Origin: Maylandia zebra | Lineage: Eukaryota; Chordata; Actinopteri; Cichliformes; Cichlidae | Length of the DNA: 64,000 nt | Assembly: GCF_041146795.1 (NCBI RefSeq) | Contig: NC_135170.1 | Coordinates: 4,082,533 to 4,146,532 of the forward strand | Direction of reading: 5' to 3' | Shown: piece after piece, positions 1-11,973 of the stretch | Layout of the letters: every line of letters begins with the position of its first letter | Numbering within the stretch: position 1 is the first letter of the stretch | The notes under the pieces: model-generated | Database searches by the model: none | What the model was told of the DNA's origin: nothing | Seen by the model: only the letters and a program-made list of their open reading frames with translations | Translations under genes and position numbers: made by a program

Positions 1-148
1 TGTGCGAGCTTCACAAGCAACAGAGTTGTGCAAAATACAATAATGTAAACAAGCAAAATACAAGAATGGCTACATCTGAAACTAATAAATATATGTACAA
101 TATATAATAGTATATGCATTTCTGGATGTGTATACTAAATATTTTTCT

Positions 149-212
<64 letters not shown>

Positions 213-287
213 ACATATTTTACAAATTAAATAGAGTAAACAATAAATAAAATATATAAAATAAATAAAATAAAATAAAGTACACAT
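1..287 (-). mobile_element. Rex1-like LINE 3' fragment nested in the Gypsy fossil
   Basis: The sequence is the reverse complement of the 3' UTR of the near-full-length LINE at 29749-33340 (compare 33020-33260), including the GT/CA tract. The window begins inside it. In the second Gypsy copy the fragment runs 46386-46735 and ends in the ATTTG repeat tail. It is a 5'-truncated LINE insertion and carries no ORF of its own. Confidence 0.85.
150..210. repeat. (GT)n microsatellite
   Basis: A pure GT tract of about 61 bp lies inside the Rex1-like 3' UTR fragment. The equivalent tract in the other Gypsy copy (46614-46657) is shorter, so it has changed length since the segmental duplication. Confidence 0.95.
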
Positions 288-2946
288 CTTCCTGCCATAC
301 AGGAGTTCATAGGGAGCGAGGGAAGTAGTTGCATGCTGTGTTGCACGGTAAACTTGAAGCCAATCCAGCACAGTCGCCTTCCATGGTTTCGACTGCTGGA
401 TTGCTGTCTGGATACAGGTGTGGAGAGCACGATGAAACCGTTCGATTGCTCCGTTTGAAGCTGAGTAGTAGACAGATGTTCTGCTGTGGGAGATGCCTCT
501 ATCCTGGAGGAATGAGGTGAACATTACAGAGGTGAACTGTGTACCATTGTCAGTCACGATGTTCTCTGGGTTGCCATGACGACTAAAGACAGATGAGAGA
601 AACTGAATGACATCATCAGTAGTAGCAGAAGGTGAAAAGGCAAGCTCAGGCCATTTGGAGTAGTAGTCAGTCAATGTTATGACATATCTACAAGCAGGTA
701 TAGCAGTATCAAAAGGCCCAACAATGTCAAGACCAAATTTTTTCCACGGTCCATCAGGCAGTGGGACGGGTTGGAGAGGAGCAGGGTTAGTATGTGCAGT
801 TTTGTCATTGGACTGACAGAGGAGGCATGAGGTTATGGCAGACTGAACTTGTGAGTCCATTTTTGGCCACCAGTAGAGGTCTTGTAGTCTTTGTTTTGTG
901 CGCACAATCCCTTGATGACTTTCATGTGCCAGTGCAATCAGTTTAAGTCTCACTGAAAGTGGTGCAATGAGCCTTGAGCCTCTGAGAACATAATCACTTA
1001 GGGTTGAAAGTTCATTACGGATTTTGTAGTAAGGTGCAAGCGTGACATCAAGTGCTTTGATTGAGGCAGGCCAGTCGCTTTGTATTTGTGAACGCAAAGC
1101 AACCAGTTCAGGGCAAGTTGAACAGGCAGAGTCAAAGTCCGCAACAGGAAGAGAGGACATGGCAGCAGAAACTTGGGCTACCATTTCATGATCTGCATCT
1201 GATGTAGGATGGGAAGAAACAGGCAGGGGCAGGCGAGAGAGACAGTCAGCTGTATAGTTCTGAGAACCTGGGCGGTAAATAACATCATAGTCAAAACACA
1301 GGAGGCGGGCAGACCAGCGGGCGATGCGCATTCCAGCCCTATTAATCCCTTTGGTGCTCAGCAGTGTTGTCAGAGCTTGGTGGTCTGTCCGCAGAGTAAA
1401 ACGTCGGCCCCACAAATACGTTCTCCATTTCTCTGCAGCCCACACACAAGCATAAGCTTCTTTTTCAACAGTTGAGTACTTTTGTTCTGTTGCAGACAGT
1501 GTGCGGGAAGCAAACGCCACAGGTTTTTCTGTGGCATCAGGTTGCACTTGAGCAAATACAGCACCAAGCCCATAGTCACTTGCATCAGTAGAGATCACGA
1601 CACGCAAGGCAGGGTCAAACAGTGCCAGGAGTTTTTTTACTTCTTCAAAGCTCGCTTGTGCATCTAAAGTCCATGTGAAGGTGTTCTTGTCATTAGCACA
1701 GGCAGGCATAGGGGCTACAACAGTTGCAAAGTTTGGCAAGAACTTGGAGTACCATGACACCAAGCCCAGGAAGGATCTCAGAGCAACAGCATCAGATGGG
1801 GGAGGGGCTCTCAAAACAGCATCAATATGCTCCTCATCAGGAAGAATGCCATCAGCAGTGACAACATGACCTAGGAAGCGTAGCGATGTCTTCCTAAAAT
1901 GGCATTTGTTTTCGTTAAGCACAAGTCCAGCATCTTTGAGCTTCTGCAGGACAGTGCTAAGGTTTTGGTCATGCTCAGCTGCACTTTTACTGTAGACAAT
2001 AAGGTCATCCAGGTAGTTTTGGACACCTGGGAGGTTTTTAAGAATTTCAGCCATCATTTTCTGAAAAGCTGAGGGGGCAGAGGCCAGTCCATAAGGTACT
2101 CTACAGAATCTGAAGAGTCCATCATGTGTAATGAATGCTGTCAAATCTCTGCTATCTTCATGCAGGGGCAGCTGGTAGTATGCATTTGCAAGATCAATTG
2201 TAGAAAACACTTTTGCACCCTGTAAGCTGGCAAACAATTCATCCACATGTGGTAAGGGGTAGCAATCAGTGATCACAGCTTTGTTTGGTTCACGGAGGTC
2301 TGCACACAGCCTTATTCCACCAGTTTTCCGTCCTGTCACAACAATTGGGGATACCCATGGTGATGCATCAATCCGTTCAATGACACCAGCTTTGAGTAAA
2401 CGATCCAGTTCTGCTGAAACTGAAGCCCTCACAGCAAACGGGAGACGTCGCAGCTTCTGACGCACAGGTTTGACTGTTGGGTCAACTTTCACTTTATGCA
2501 CAAAGGCACGCACACAGCCAATATCTGGGGCAGCAGGGATGCAAGAAGCAGGTGATGGGTTTGTAGACATCACAGAAGCAGTAGGATCAGTACATGGAGG
2601 TAGAACAGTATTGCCTGCAATGCTGACATTCAGCGCTTCCATCAGATCTCTTCCAAGAAGAGGAGTTCCTTTTCTTACAACAAAGAACACAGCTGAGGCA
2701 GATGCATTTCCTCTGCTCACTGTGACTTGCAGGCAGCCTAACACAGGGATTGTTTTCTTTGTGTATGTAACTAGTTGAAGGTCAGGTGGTTTTAGTGGCG
2801 TACCACTGAAGTGCTCTTCGTAGATGTGGTTAGGCAGGATAGAAACTGCAGAACCTGTGTCCACAATCAGTTCAATATCCTTAGCTGATGACGTAGGTGT
2901 GCTCACATTTATGCTGCATTGCAATCCTTTTGATGCATGAGAAGGA

Positions 2947-3690
2947 TCTAGTAAGTAAGTAAGTAAGTAAAATTTATTTATATAGCACTTTTTTAAGACA
3001 AAACGCTGTTACAAAGTGCTTCACAAGAAAACATGTCAAACAAACAATATAGCAACATAAAGAAAGTATAAAAGCATATCAAAAAAGCAATAGTACAATA
3101 TAAATATAAAATAAAACAACATGTTACGCATTAACATTTCCCAAATGCCTGTCTAAACAGATGAGTTTTAAGCTGTTTTTTGAAAGAAGCCATTGTATCG
3201 ATGGTGCGTAGTGGGGGGGGTAAACCATTCCACAGTATAGGAGCCAGGGTTTGAAATGCGTGATCCCCCTTTGTTTTCAGACGAGTCCGTGGGATAGATA
3301 GACGACCGCTATCAGTGGATCTAAGAGTTCGCTTTGGAGAATAGGGCTGGAGAAGCTCCGAGATATAGATGGGGGCCCCACCTTGTAGAGACATAAACGT
3401 AAAGGTGAGGATTTTGAACTTATATCTATACTCAACCGGAAGCCAATGCAGGGATTTTAGTATAGGAGTGATATGGGAAAATTTATTGCTATGGGTCAAA
3501 AGCCTTGCTGCAGCATTCTGAACCGCTTGGAGCCGATTTAGTGAGGCCTTAGATACGCAGGAAAAGAGTGCATTACAATAATCCAGCCGGGAGGAGATAA
3601 AGGCGTGGACAAGCATCTCCAGTTCGGTTGTGGAGACAATAGTCCTGAGTTTGGCAATATTTCTTAAGTGAAAAAATCTGTTAAGTAAAG
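2947..3690 (-). mobile_element. L2-type LINE 3' fragment nested in the Gypsy fossil
   Basis: The minus strand encodes the C-terminal domain that follows the reverse transcriptase in fish L2-like LINEs: a SRLDYCNALFS motif, then LQAVQNAAARLL, then SLHWLPV. The 3' UTR holds a TTTATTTATATAGC motif and the element ends in a (TAAG)n-type repeat near 2950-2968. It is a 5'-truncated insertion in the same orientation as its Gypsy host. The same insertion is at about 49395-50138, so it predates the segmental duplication. The L2 assignment rests on these motifs and the tail only. Confidence 0.8.
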
Positions 3691-4569
3691 GACTGTGAGT
3701 TTTGGTAAATGGACTTCCCGTACATCTCTTGTCTTGGATGAGCAGCAGACACGAGCAAAATGTCCAATTTTATGACACAGTTTACTAGTAGCTTTGGCAG
3801 CAGGACACTGACGAAAGTTGGCTAAATGACTGTTTGAACCACATCTAAAACAGTTCTTAGATGTTTTTGTTGCATGAGATGGCTTTGCAGGGTGAGCATT
3901 GTACTTATGTTTCCTCTGCATGGAGTGCGAGTGAGACTGCACAGCTTGGACTGGAGTACTGCTGTCTGCAGCTATGGATTTAGCTTGTTGGACTGCAGAT
4001 TCCATTTGTGTTGCCAGTGTAACAGCTTTATCTAGTGTCAAATCAGGTTCAAGCAAGAGGCTTTCTCTTATGCTGGGGCTAGACACATGTTCAACTAGCT
4101 GATCACGGATCATTTCTTCTGTCCTGTCATCAAACTCACATTTAGAAGCAAGGTCACGCAAGCTGGCCACATACTGGATAACAGTCTCATGTGAAGCTTG
4201 TGTTCGCTGTCTGAAAGCATGTCTTTCCACAACAACATTTACCTTGGGTGAAAAGTATTGTTCTAGGGCAGTAACAGCAGAGGCAAAAGTGTCACCTGTA
4301 TTTGGCAGTGAGTAGAAAATCCTTTGTCCCTCAGTTCCTAAGCAGTGAAGTAAAGTAGCTCTTCTTCATGCTTCAGGCCAAGCATTCCCTGTTGCATTGA
4401 TCACAAGCAAATAATTGTTGAACATACGCATCCACATGTTGAATGGCAAAAGAGGGTCTCCAGGGCAAGGCAAAAACATCGGTGGCGGATGGACGTTTGC
4501 AGTCATGATGACTCGGCAAAAAAACTCAAAGCAGAGAAAAAAAACACGCAGGGTTACTCGTCGCCAAAA

Positions 4570-4801
4570 TGTAATGGTGGGCGGTAATAACCAGTCCTCA
4601 TGAAGAACAGTGCTCTTTAATGAATTCAGCACAGACTAACATCCAAGGGATAGCAGTGACACACATCGGCTATCAGCTAGCCACCTAACTGTATTCTATC
4701 TCTTTCTATTCTCTAAACCTTTTCCGGCTCCGCTTTACCTCTTATTTTGCGACACCACCCTCTAGTGGTGCAATATGATATAAACATTACGGAACACAAC
4801 A
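4570..4801 (-). repeat. Gypsy 5' LTR (232 bp)
   Basis: It starts TGTAATGG and ends CACAACA on the plus strand (TG..CA). It appears identical by eye to the LTRs at 45443-45674 and 51018-51249. CTCAT follows at 4802-4806. Confidence 0.93.
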
Positions 4802-4806
4802 CTCAT

Positions 4807-5075
4807 CTTTCTGAAGCACTTTGCAAACCACACCAAGGTAAGCCATGAAAAAAAGTAATGGAATTGCGATGCTGGTGCACAGCTACATTTTTTCAGCTTC
4901 ATTGTTATGTTCAAAGTTGGTGCAAGAGTTGTAGGTTATAATGCCCACTGAGCCAATGAGGCCAAACTCAAGGAAGACCAACCAAAATTAATGAAATATT
5001 CAGTTGCAGAAAATTCCATAATTTGTCTTTTTTGGGGGGTTGGAATATGTTCAAAAGCTAGATTTCTGCATTCTG

Positions 5076-5127
<52 letters not shown>

Positions 5128-5455
5128 CTACATAAATGGCTCTAAGTGCATTCATGTGTTGAATAAACAAAGATTACATGTTAATGTTTTGTCAGTACCC
5201 TTATTTCATTGTGTTACATTTCACCCCAGGATATGTTACAACTAACCCAGACTATGGGGTTAATTGTAACATTTCACTCTTCGTGTTTGAGACCATACCA
5301 TGCAATGGGTAATTGTGCTGCAGAGAAAGTAGCTGCACTATTTAATAGCAGAGACATGTAAATACTTTGCATTACATTTTGAATCCACTACCTTAAAAGA
5401 GCTCCAATTTACAGACAGAAATGTCAAAGATGTGACAACTATCCCCGGTCTCCCC
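4807..5455 (+). mobile_element. pogo-type DNA transposon P1, right part
   Basis: This is the right portion of the pogo-like element seen whole at 20643-21997. It begins where the Gypsy fossil interrupts the DDE-domain reading frame (frame encodes KHFANHTK) and ends at 5455 with the inverted terminal repeat ACTATCCCCGGTCTCCCC followed by TA. The left part lies outside the window beyond the Gypsy insertion. It contains a CA microsatellite and no intact gene. Confidence 0.8.
5077..5126. repeat. (CA)n microsatellite, 50 bp
   Basis: A pure CA tract inside pogo P1. The equivalent tracts are about 100 bp at 21569-21668 and 16 bp at 51525-51540, so the locus is hypervariable among the three copies. 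Confidence 0.95.
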
Positions 5456-5755
5456 TACAGATGTATTACTCTACCGCTCTTTTATGTTTTTTCAACATTT
5501 TTGGCTCAGTTTTGCAGGTTAGTGTTTTGCTGTGTGTCTGAGCTGTTTTGGGAAATTAATTAAAAAACTTTAGTAACTCAAAACTCTGAAGACATTTAAG
5601 CAGACAAAAGAAGTGAAATAAAATACACACGCGTTATTAAAGGTTTCCAAATCAACAAAGGGTCTCAGTAAATGTTCCAGACAAATGTGCTCCACTGCAA
5701 CAAGAAGCCGAATTCTTTACAACACACAAGTTTTCAGTGAAATTCTTTTAGTGGC

Positions 5756-5761
5756 TTTATT
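5756..5761 (-). promoter_or_regulatory. Candidate polyadenylation signal of dnase1 copy A
   Basis: AATAAA on the minus strand about 125 bp downstream of the dnase1 stop codon. It is conserved at 22289-22294 and 52170-52175 in the other two copies. Confidence 0.5.
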
Positions 5762-5885
5762 GTGCATTTGCATTTCATGAAGCTGTGGCTGACAGTAGTC
5801 CCCAACTGAATGATCATTGTGCTGGCTGCAGATTGAGCACGATGTGTGGAAAGCTTGTGGAAGTCACGGTTCAAGCAACGTGAGC

Positions 5886-8845
5886 CTAACCGCTCAGCTT
5901 CACCTCCACGGGGAAGTGGTCGCTGACAGCCAACGCCTGAGAGACAGAGAAACCGTTCTTTTAGTGGCTCACAGTTTGTGCTGCAGACGGCTTCAGTTTC
6001 CACAGGTTTCTTTCCAGTGCTGAAAAACTCAACGTGCCTGCATGGTAATGCCATCACTACAGTATACACTGCATTATGATTTTGTTTGCATCTCTGTGGT
6101 CGTTACTACAGCCACTGCTTTACAAAGTTGCTCGATTTTCTGTAGCTCAAAGCTGATATTAAAAAAGCAAAAGTGCTTTAAAACTGCATGATTTCTGATG
6201 GGGCGACTGCTTTGCCCTTTGTGTAGAATGCCTCTCTTCTGATTGGAGCTCAGTAAACATTTTGCTGACGAGTCTATGGTCTCAGTTGCAGTGAATACAG
6301 CATTATGTTAACTTTTTATATTGACGTTTCCATTAGTGTCAGCGGGGAATGAGGCAGGTTGTGCTTTTTAGTTCAAATGAATTCTTACAGAGATAAGGAT
6401 TGAAATTCATCTGTTACCAGATCTTGTTTGAGATTCAGGTCCGTCATGTAGTTATACACCTTCGCACTATCTTTCACCACTCCTCTCATCATGTCCGCAG
6501 TGACCACAATCCTGCAAACACAGAAAGATGATTAGAGTTTAGAGTTTGCGTGCACACATCAGAACGACCTGCCACAATCTGTCTACCTGTCGTAAGGGCA
6601 GACAGTTTGCGACACGGTAGTGTCGGCCGCATCAGTGATCAGCCAATGGAAAGTCTTGTCAGTGAAGATGCGGATCTGCTGCCAGTCAGACCCGGACACA
6701 TAACTACAGCCTGCGTTGAAGTCACCCAGCAGCACGATGTCCCGCAGGGATAGTAGTGTGAGTCGCATTTACCGAATGTGTGTTTTTCCACCAAATAAAT
6801 GATTTTTACTTGTAGGCTGTAAATACATCATTGTTCCAGCGAGCGCGGACATCTGCCACCACGTCATAGAGAGCATTTAGCTCCCGAACAGCTGATTCTG
6901 GGGAGGTGTGCTGAGGGATCAGAGTAAAGTCTCTCACAGCTACAGAAGAGAAGGGAACGAAGGAGTGTTGACAGTGACGGAGGCGCTTACACCGCATGAG
7001 AATGATAAAGGACTAGTGACTAACATGTCCCAGGAACTACCACGCACAAATGTTTGAATGAGGATCCACATCATTATCAGTGTGATGCAGAAACAGCTGT
7101 ATAACTCGAGCCACAGCACCTACCAGTGTGTTTGGAGGAGAACATTACGACAAACGGCTCCCTGCTAAAGGCGTCTTGTCCAGTTTCCTCCGGGCCGTCG
7201 TCATAGGTGTAGCTTTTTGCCACCGATACCAGCGCCTCCCTGTGGAGAAAATCACCACCTTTTCATTTGCTGCCAGTGTGTACTTCATTTCTAAACATGT
7301 CCAGTTGCTTCTCGGGACAAATTTATTGTAGTTCTGCTTTTCCCCTTTTTTTAAATCACTTCTTCTGAATTCTGAGTGTGTATAAGATGTATGTTTATGC
7401 CAGAACAAAGACGGAGGATTTGCCGTTAAATTACTTCAAACATGCCTCAAACACTACAAACATGCTGGAAATATAAATTTTTAATCAAGTTGTTTTGAAT
7501 GGTTATTTGAGAAACTTATGGGAGGTTCTTTAACCCTCTGAGGTCTAAGTGATGATGATCCAACACCAATCCTGACTTTAACCCCGGGCAACGTGAACAA
7601 GTCATTTTTATTTTTGTTAAATTGTTTGGCTTTAAGAAACAAAGAAAACAATCAAACTATTCACATTCTGCCATGAAAAAGACTTTTTCCCTTTCTACAA
7701 AATACATATTTAGAGCAAGAACTAAAAATGCTTTTTACACGGCATCACTGCAACGAACCATGTTTTGTTGCAAACAGCCGCCCCTCCCTGAGCCTGACTC
7801 TGCCGGAGGTTTCTTCCTGTCAAAAGGGAGTTTTTCCTTCCCACTGTTGCCAAAGTGCTGCTCATAGGGGTCATTTGATTGTTGGGTTTTTCTCTGTATG
7901 TGTTATTGTAGGGTCTACCTGACAGTATAAAGCGCCTTGAGGCGACTCTTGTTGTGATTTGGCGCTGTGTAAATAAAATTGAACTGAATAAATATCATTT
8001 CACTGTGTGTAGAGTAGAGACTTATTTTTTTCATCGTGGTGCACCTGTAAAGGAAGAGATATCGCTCTTTATAGGTGCTCGCACCGAGAGGCTCGCTGAC
8101 GATGTATTTGTACTGAGGAGAATCTCTGGGGGGAAACAAACACACACTTTTATGTTTCCATACGTTTGCATTTCATGCTCAGTGTTACTCTGAATGTTCC
8201 ATGTTCGGTGTGTGGACTCACTTGTTGACGTACTCCATGAGTTTTTGGGTTGCTGAGAGATCACTGTCTCTGACCTCTTGGATCAGAATGACGTCATAGC
8301 GTTGGACAATCTGCAAAACACACATAAAAAATGAAAATGAATCAGCTGATTGTCCATCTTGCAACATCACGTTTGTTTATATTTTACCTTGCACGAAAAA
8401 ATTCATGTGTTAAGCTTTAGATTGTAAAGGCAACGCTACAGCTGTTGCACATCCAGTTATTTCATTGATCATTCCTTAAGCATAGAGGTGGGAATATTCT
8501 GGGAATATTCAGGTTTACTTCTGCAACAGGCCAAATCATCCAAAGCATTTCTCAAAATTCAGTTCAAACTATTTCAAAACGCACACACAAGATAACACTT
8601 CTGGATTGGTTTTGAAAGCACTCTGACCCAAATTGCATTACAAATGGGTGGATGTAAACATTTTGTACAAACTGTCATATCTACCAAAGAGGGAAAAGTC
8701 CCAGACCTTGGTAATGATGTTCATCAGAGTGGTGTTGGAGGCTTTGGTGTCTCCGAAGGATTTGATGTTAAAGGCTCCCAGCAGCAGCGAGTTAGAGAGA
8801 TGCAGCAAGGTCAGAAAAAGCCCCAAAGTGCCCACCAAATGCATC
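5886..8845 (-). CDS. dnase1: Deoxyribonuclease I, copy A (exon 7 acceptor mutated)
   Basis: Secreted Ca/Mg-dependent endonuclease of the DNase I family. Coding exons read right to left: 8845-8707 (ATG at 8844), 8310-8222, 8125-8045, 7239-7124, 6939-6827, 6741-6587, 6511-6418, 5936-5886. Joined they give 278 residues, the usual family length. Residues 1-21 form a signal peptide. Family catalytic or metal residues are present: Glu58 (IQEVRDS), His152 (PQHTSP), Asp186/Asn188 (GDFNAGCSY), Asp230 (CPYDR), His269 (SDHFPVEV). Cys191 and Cys227 can form the conserved disulfide; the small first loop lacks its cysteine pair (GPEETG). Exon phases agree throughout. The intron before exon 7 ends GG (6743-6742) instead of AG, unlike copy B. 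Skipping this 155-bp exon would shift the frame and lose most catalytic residues, so this copy may be a pseudogene unless a cryptic site is used. Confidence 0.88.
7765..7990 (+). mobile_element. LINE/SINE 3'-end relic in dnase1 intron, copy A
   Basis: It has the common teleost retroposon 3' end: a GGTTTCTTCCTGTCAAAAGG motif, then AAAGCGCCTTGAGGCGACT, then TTTGGCGCTGTGTAAATAAA, ending in a TTGAACTGAAT tail. It lies in the intron between the exons at 8125-8045 and 7239-7124. Only the 3' end is present and no ORF is visible. The family is not resolved. It is shared by all three units and so predates the duplication. Confidence 0.7.
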
Positions 8846-9536
8846 CTACACCAAACAGGTCACATGTTAAAAATGACTTAGAAATCACATGAAACACTGA
8901 CGCTTACAAATGATTTCATATTTATTTTACACGTATGTATGCAAATGACTTCCCAGGTTATCAGGTTAATAATTTCCAGTTCCTGTGCATTAAAAACCGA
9001 TTTGCAGGCTGAAGTAAGGCCTTTCCTTTCACTCCATATTTCTCTGTCATAAAGTCCAGTTTAACATGGAGGTTAGTCCAAAACAAAGCGGCTCATGTTC
9101 CACCATCTGCTGAGAGCTCATGACATGAGAGTGAGAGACCAAACACCTGCTCCTCTGGATGTATTTTTGGCAGTTTATCTAACATGCTATTTAGCGCGTC
9201 GCTATTTGCAGCATGTTGCAAGGCTTGGTAAAATATTATCCTTTTAGGACAATATATTACTCTGTTGCCCTGGTTACACCGTCCTGGAGCTGTTGTGGAA
9301 GACCAAAGGTTGCCAAATATGGAAACAGAGAGCTGCATTTATACTGTGATGGTTTGCATGTGCTGCTGAAATGTGTTTGTAAACGCACAATTACTGCAGG
9401 AAAAATGCACAAAAGTTACTGTAATGCTGCTGTAGCCTGAAACATCCACTCTAAACAAGAAACTGGCTCACAGTATTGCACCGAATACAGCTCAGATGTT
9501 TTTGTAGCGAGTGAGAGGTCCATACCTGCTCCTGTA

Positions 9537-9640
9537 TGTCTGCACGGTGGAGACGCCTGAACTCGTGAATCTTCTGAAAGCTCCTGAAAAGCTTCTGAGC
9601 AGAATGGCGACCAGTGTCTCTTTTGAGGTTTTTATCTACC
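9537..9640 (-). other. dnase1: Probable 5' UTR exon and promoter side of dnase1, copy A
   Basis: On the minus strand a splice-donor-like GAGCAG|GTATGG lies at 9537/9536. The exon carrying the start codon has an acceptor (GTGTAG|G) just 1 bp before its ATG, so a separate non-coding first exon is required. This stretch is the best candidate. The transcription start is not visible and the right end is a guess. No TATA box was recognised. Confidence 0.45.
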
Positions 9641-11840
9641 TGCAGGCGCATGTGACTGCAGGGTGCTGGGGAGGAGTACAGAGAAAAGGTGTGTTGTGGA
9701 TGGGGTACAGATTTCAGGCTTTCAGGTTCTCACACCCCAAGATTGCAGTGCAACAAGGATAACGTTGCAACCTCAAATTCTTTTCTGCTCGTCATACAAT
9801 AAAAACACTTCAGCATTGTTTTAACTTGCTGTTGTCCTGTTTGGCATTTGTGTGAAGTTCTGTCACACTTCACAAATGAACTCAGAATGAGTGTCGCAGT
9901 GTTGGGATGACCTTAAACTTTGGCAAAATCCTTACGGAAACTGAAGAAATTCCTTCAAGCAGTTTGAAAGATGCCTTGTTCATGAGAGCAGGGACAGACA
10001 AAACATAATATCTACTCTAGGTCTGCTCCAGCAGAGACACGTAACAGTCATTAGCAATAACAACAGTAATATTGCTACAGCCTTGTTAAACTATCATCTG
10101 TCCCAGTGTTATATCTTGAAATCAGACCTTCAAAAACCTTCCGATAGGCTGATACAACACAAGTATGCCACCGTCTCCACCTTATTGGTCAGAAAGTTTT
10201 TCTTCCCAGTTGTAGCTGAACAAACAGAACCCATTCACTTACAATGCATTCAAGCTTGACAACACAATAATACACTTTAGTGAAGTTTCATAAAAGTGCT
10301 CATACTTACAGCATGTTACAGTTGTCATGTTACTGATGAGGGTTAAGCTCTATGTTTTTAACATTGTAATCAGATCTGCCAGGTCGGTGCTTAGACATAT
10401 ACCGGTGTCCACTACACCCAGCCTCCTGACTCTTTCTTTACTGCCAGCTGTCGAGAATCTGATGCCTCAGCAAATACTGAATAAATTTCGGTGCCACCGC
10501 TGCTGTCCACATTCATGCTCCCGTCAGGGTAAACCATAGTTTCCCAAACTTTCCATGTATTTTAAACTTGAGAATCCAAGTGAAGCCAAGATGTTTGCTG
10601 ACTATTAGTCTTGTTTATGAAGTAGACAAACGAATTTTGTGTAGAAAGGATGAGGGCTCAGTGTGCGCGTGAGGAAAGCTTGCACGAGAGGAAATCTCCA
10701 CTGGGACATGGAAAACTACCACATACTGACCTAAAGAGCAACGAGTACAGAGGGAGAAACAGCAGGAAGTGCAGCTTAACCACAGATTTGTAGCCACTCT
10801 TGCAGTTTAAACCAAAGACCAACAGAGAGTTGCACTAGGGCCAAAGTAGCAGGATCATTTTCTGTATTTGACTTTTGGTTATATGCACATGTGACCTGTT
10901 GGGGGGTGCAGATGTGCAGTATCTGCACCTTATATTTTTCTCTAACATCCATAAACATGCACACTCTGGTAAAACTAATTAAAGTTAAATACTTCTTTGT
11001 AAGATGTTTAATAAAGAATGATAAAATGGAAAAGTGCCATGTGTGTAGCTAAAAATAAGCCCCAGAGCGAACGGCAAGGCTGCAGTCTGGGAACCGGCGG
11101 GGCGGTCACCGCTGGGATGTGCTTATCAGAGTGTGGAAAGTTGTGGACTTTAAAGTGTTGAACTTTGATGGATAACCAGTCGTGTCTCAGATCAAACGTG
11201 CAGAATAAAATCTTTGCCATAACTGTTGGCATGAGAGTGATGCTCATTATCCCTTCTGGCAACATTTTGAATAGCACCATCTGGTCAAGCAAGGCCATGT
11301 GACACACTGAGCTCGTGATACTGGTTTTGGGCGGCAGTGGTACGGACACTACTGGACTGAAACTGGTTTGAGAGTCTGCTAAAACGACAGCATGTAAGGA
11401 CACAATGACTGTGTTTTAGTAAGTGTTTACCTGTTTTACTAAATGTACTTAAGAACTGCTGAGACCGTTTATAAACCTGTGTTTAAATTTCAAGAAAAGA
11501 ATGATGCATTTGCATTTCTGTATTAATAGTTGGAACCGAGGAGGAAATATGAATATGAATGCAGCTGCATCGTTTTTTGCATTCATGATGTCGTTTTATT
11601 CAAATCAGTTTGTGTTAAATGCCCCAGACAACAAATCTGTTGTCGGTTTAATTTCAGAAAGGATGGCGCCACATCATGTGATCATTACAGCATATGTACA
11701 GATCTAAATGCATTTCATGTCCTATTATAGTTTTATTCACTTCAGATTAGCATCAAAGTTGTAGCCGCGTCTTTGCCCATTATGAGCCATAAAGTTGGAC
11801 ACTGTTGGAGACTGTTCTGCTGGTGATAAATGAAACGAGA
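9641..11840. other. Intergenic stretch between dnase1 and zinc-finger gene, unit A
   Basis: No gene, RNA or mobile element was recognised. A 131-codon minus-strand open frame at 11008-11403 is kept in all three units, but it has no recognisable domain and the units are nearly identical throughout, so its conservation means little. Confidence 0.5.
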
Positions 11841-11857
11841 CGATCGTTTAAAAGGAT

Positions 11858-11863
11858 TTTATT
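11858..11863 (-). promoter_or_regulatory. Candidate polyadenylation signal of the zinc-finger gene, copy A
   Basis: AATAAA on the minus strand about 430 bp past the zinc-finger stop codon and just beyond the 11-bp minisatellite. If used, the minisatellite is transcribed in the 3' UTR. Confidence 0.4.
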
Positions 11864-11896
11864 TTGAAATCTAACACCCATGTAGAGCTAACATTG

Positions 11897-11973
11897 ATCG
11901 TAATAACATCGTAATAACATCGTAATAACATCGTAATAACATCGTAATAACATCGTAATAACATCGTAATAAC
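11897..11973. repeat. 11-bp minisatellite, 7 copies
   Basis: Perfect tandem array of the unit ATCGTAATAAC. Units B and C each have 11 repeats (35146-35266, 58314-58434). It lies in the presumed 3' UTR of the zinc-finger gene. Confidence 0.95.

Larger units (their letters stand above)
1..4801 (-). mobile_element. Gypsy (Ty3-like) LTR retrotransposon fossil, partial at window edge
   Basis: This is the minus-strand copy of the element that is whole at 45443-51249. Its 5' LTR is at 4570-4801, with gag-like sequence (CCHC zinc-knuckle region near 3740-3860) to the left. Protease (DTGSA motif), reverse transcriptase (YLDD), RNase H and integrase regions follow towards position 290. The other LTR lies outside the window. 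Two LINE pieces are nested inside (1-287 and about 2947-3690). The element is broken. CTCAT follows the LTR (4802-4806), matching the target duplication of the 45443 copy, so both descend from one insertion copied by segmental duplication. The clade is not certain. Confidence 0.9.

Noticed and set aside
4991-5245. Histidine-threonine repeat ORFs over the CA/GT tracts
   Set aside because: They are translations of dinucleotide microsatellites.
5734-6069. 111-codon minus-strand ORF at the 3' end of each dnase1 copy
   Set aside because: It is the wrong-frame reading across the last dnase1 exon and its flanks. The real exon is 5936-5886, ending [12 protein letters not shown].
11008-11403. 131-codon minus-strand ORF conserved in all three units
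   Set aside because: No recognisable domain, no splice or promoter context, and conservation is explained by the recent duplication.
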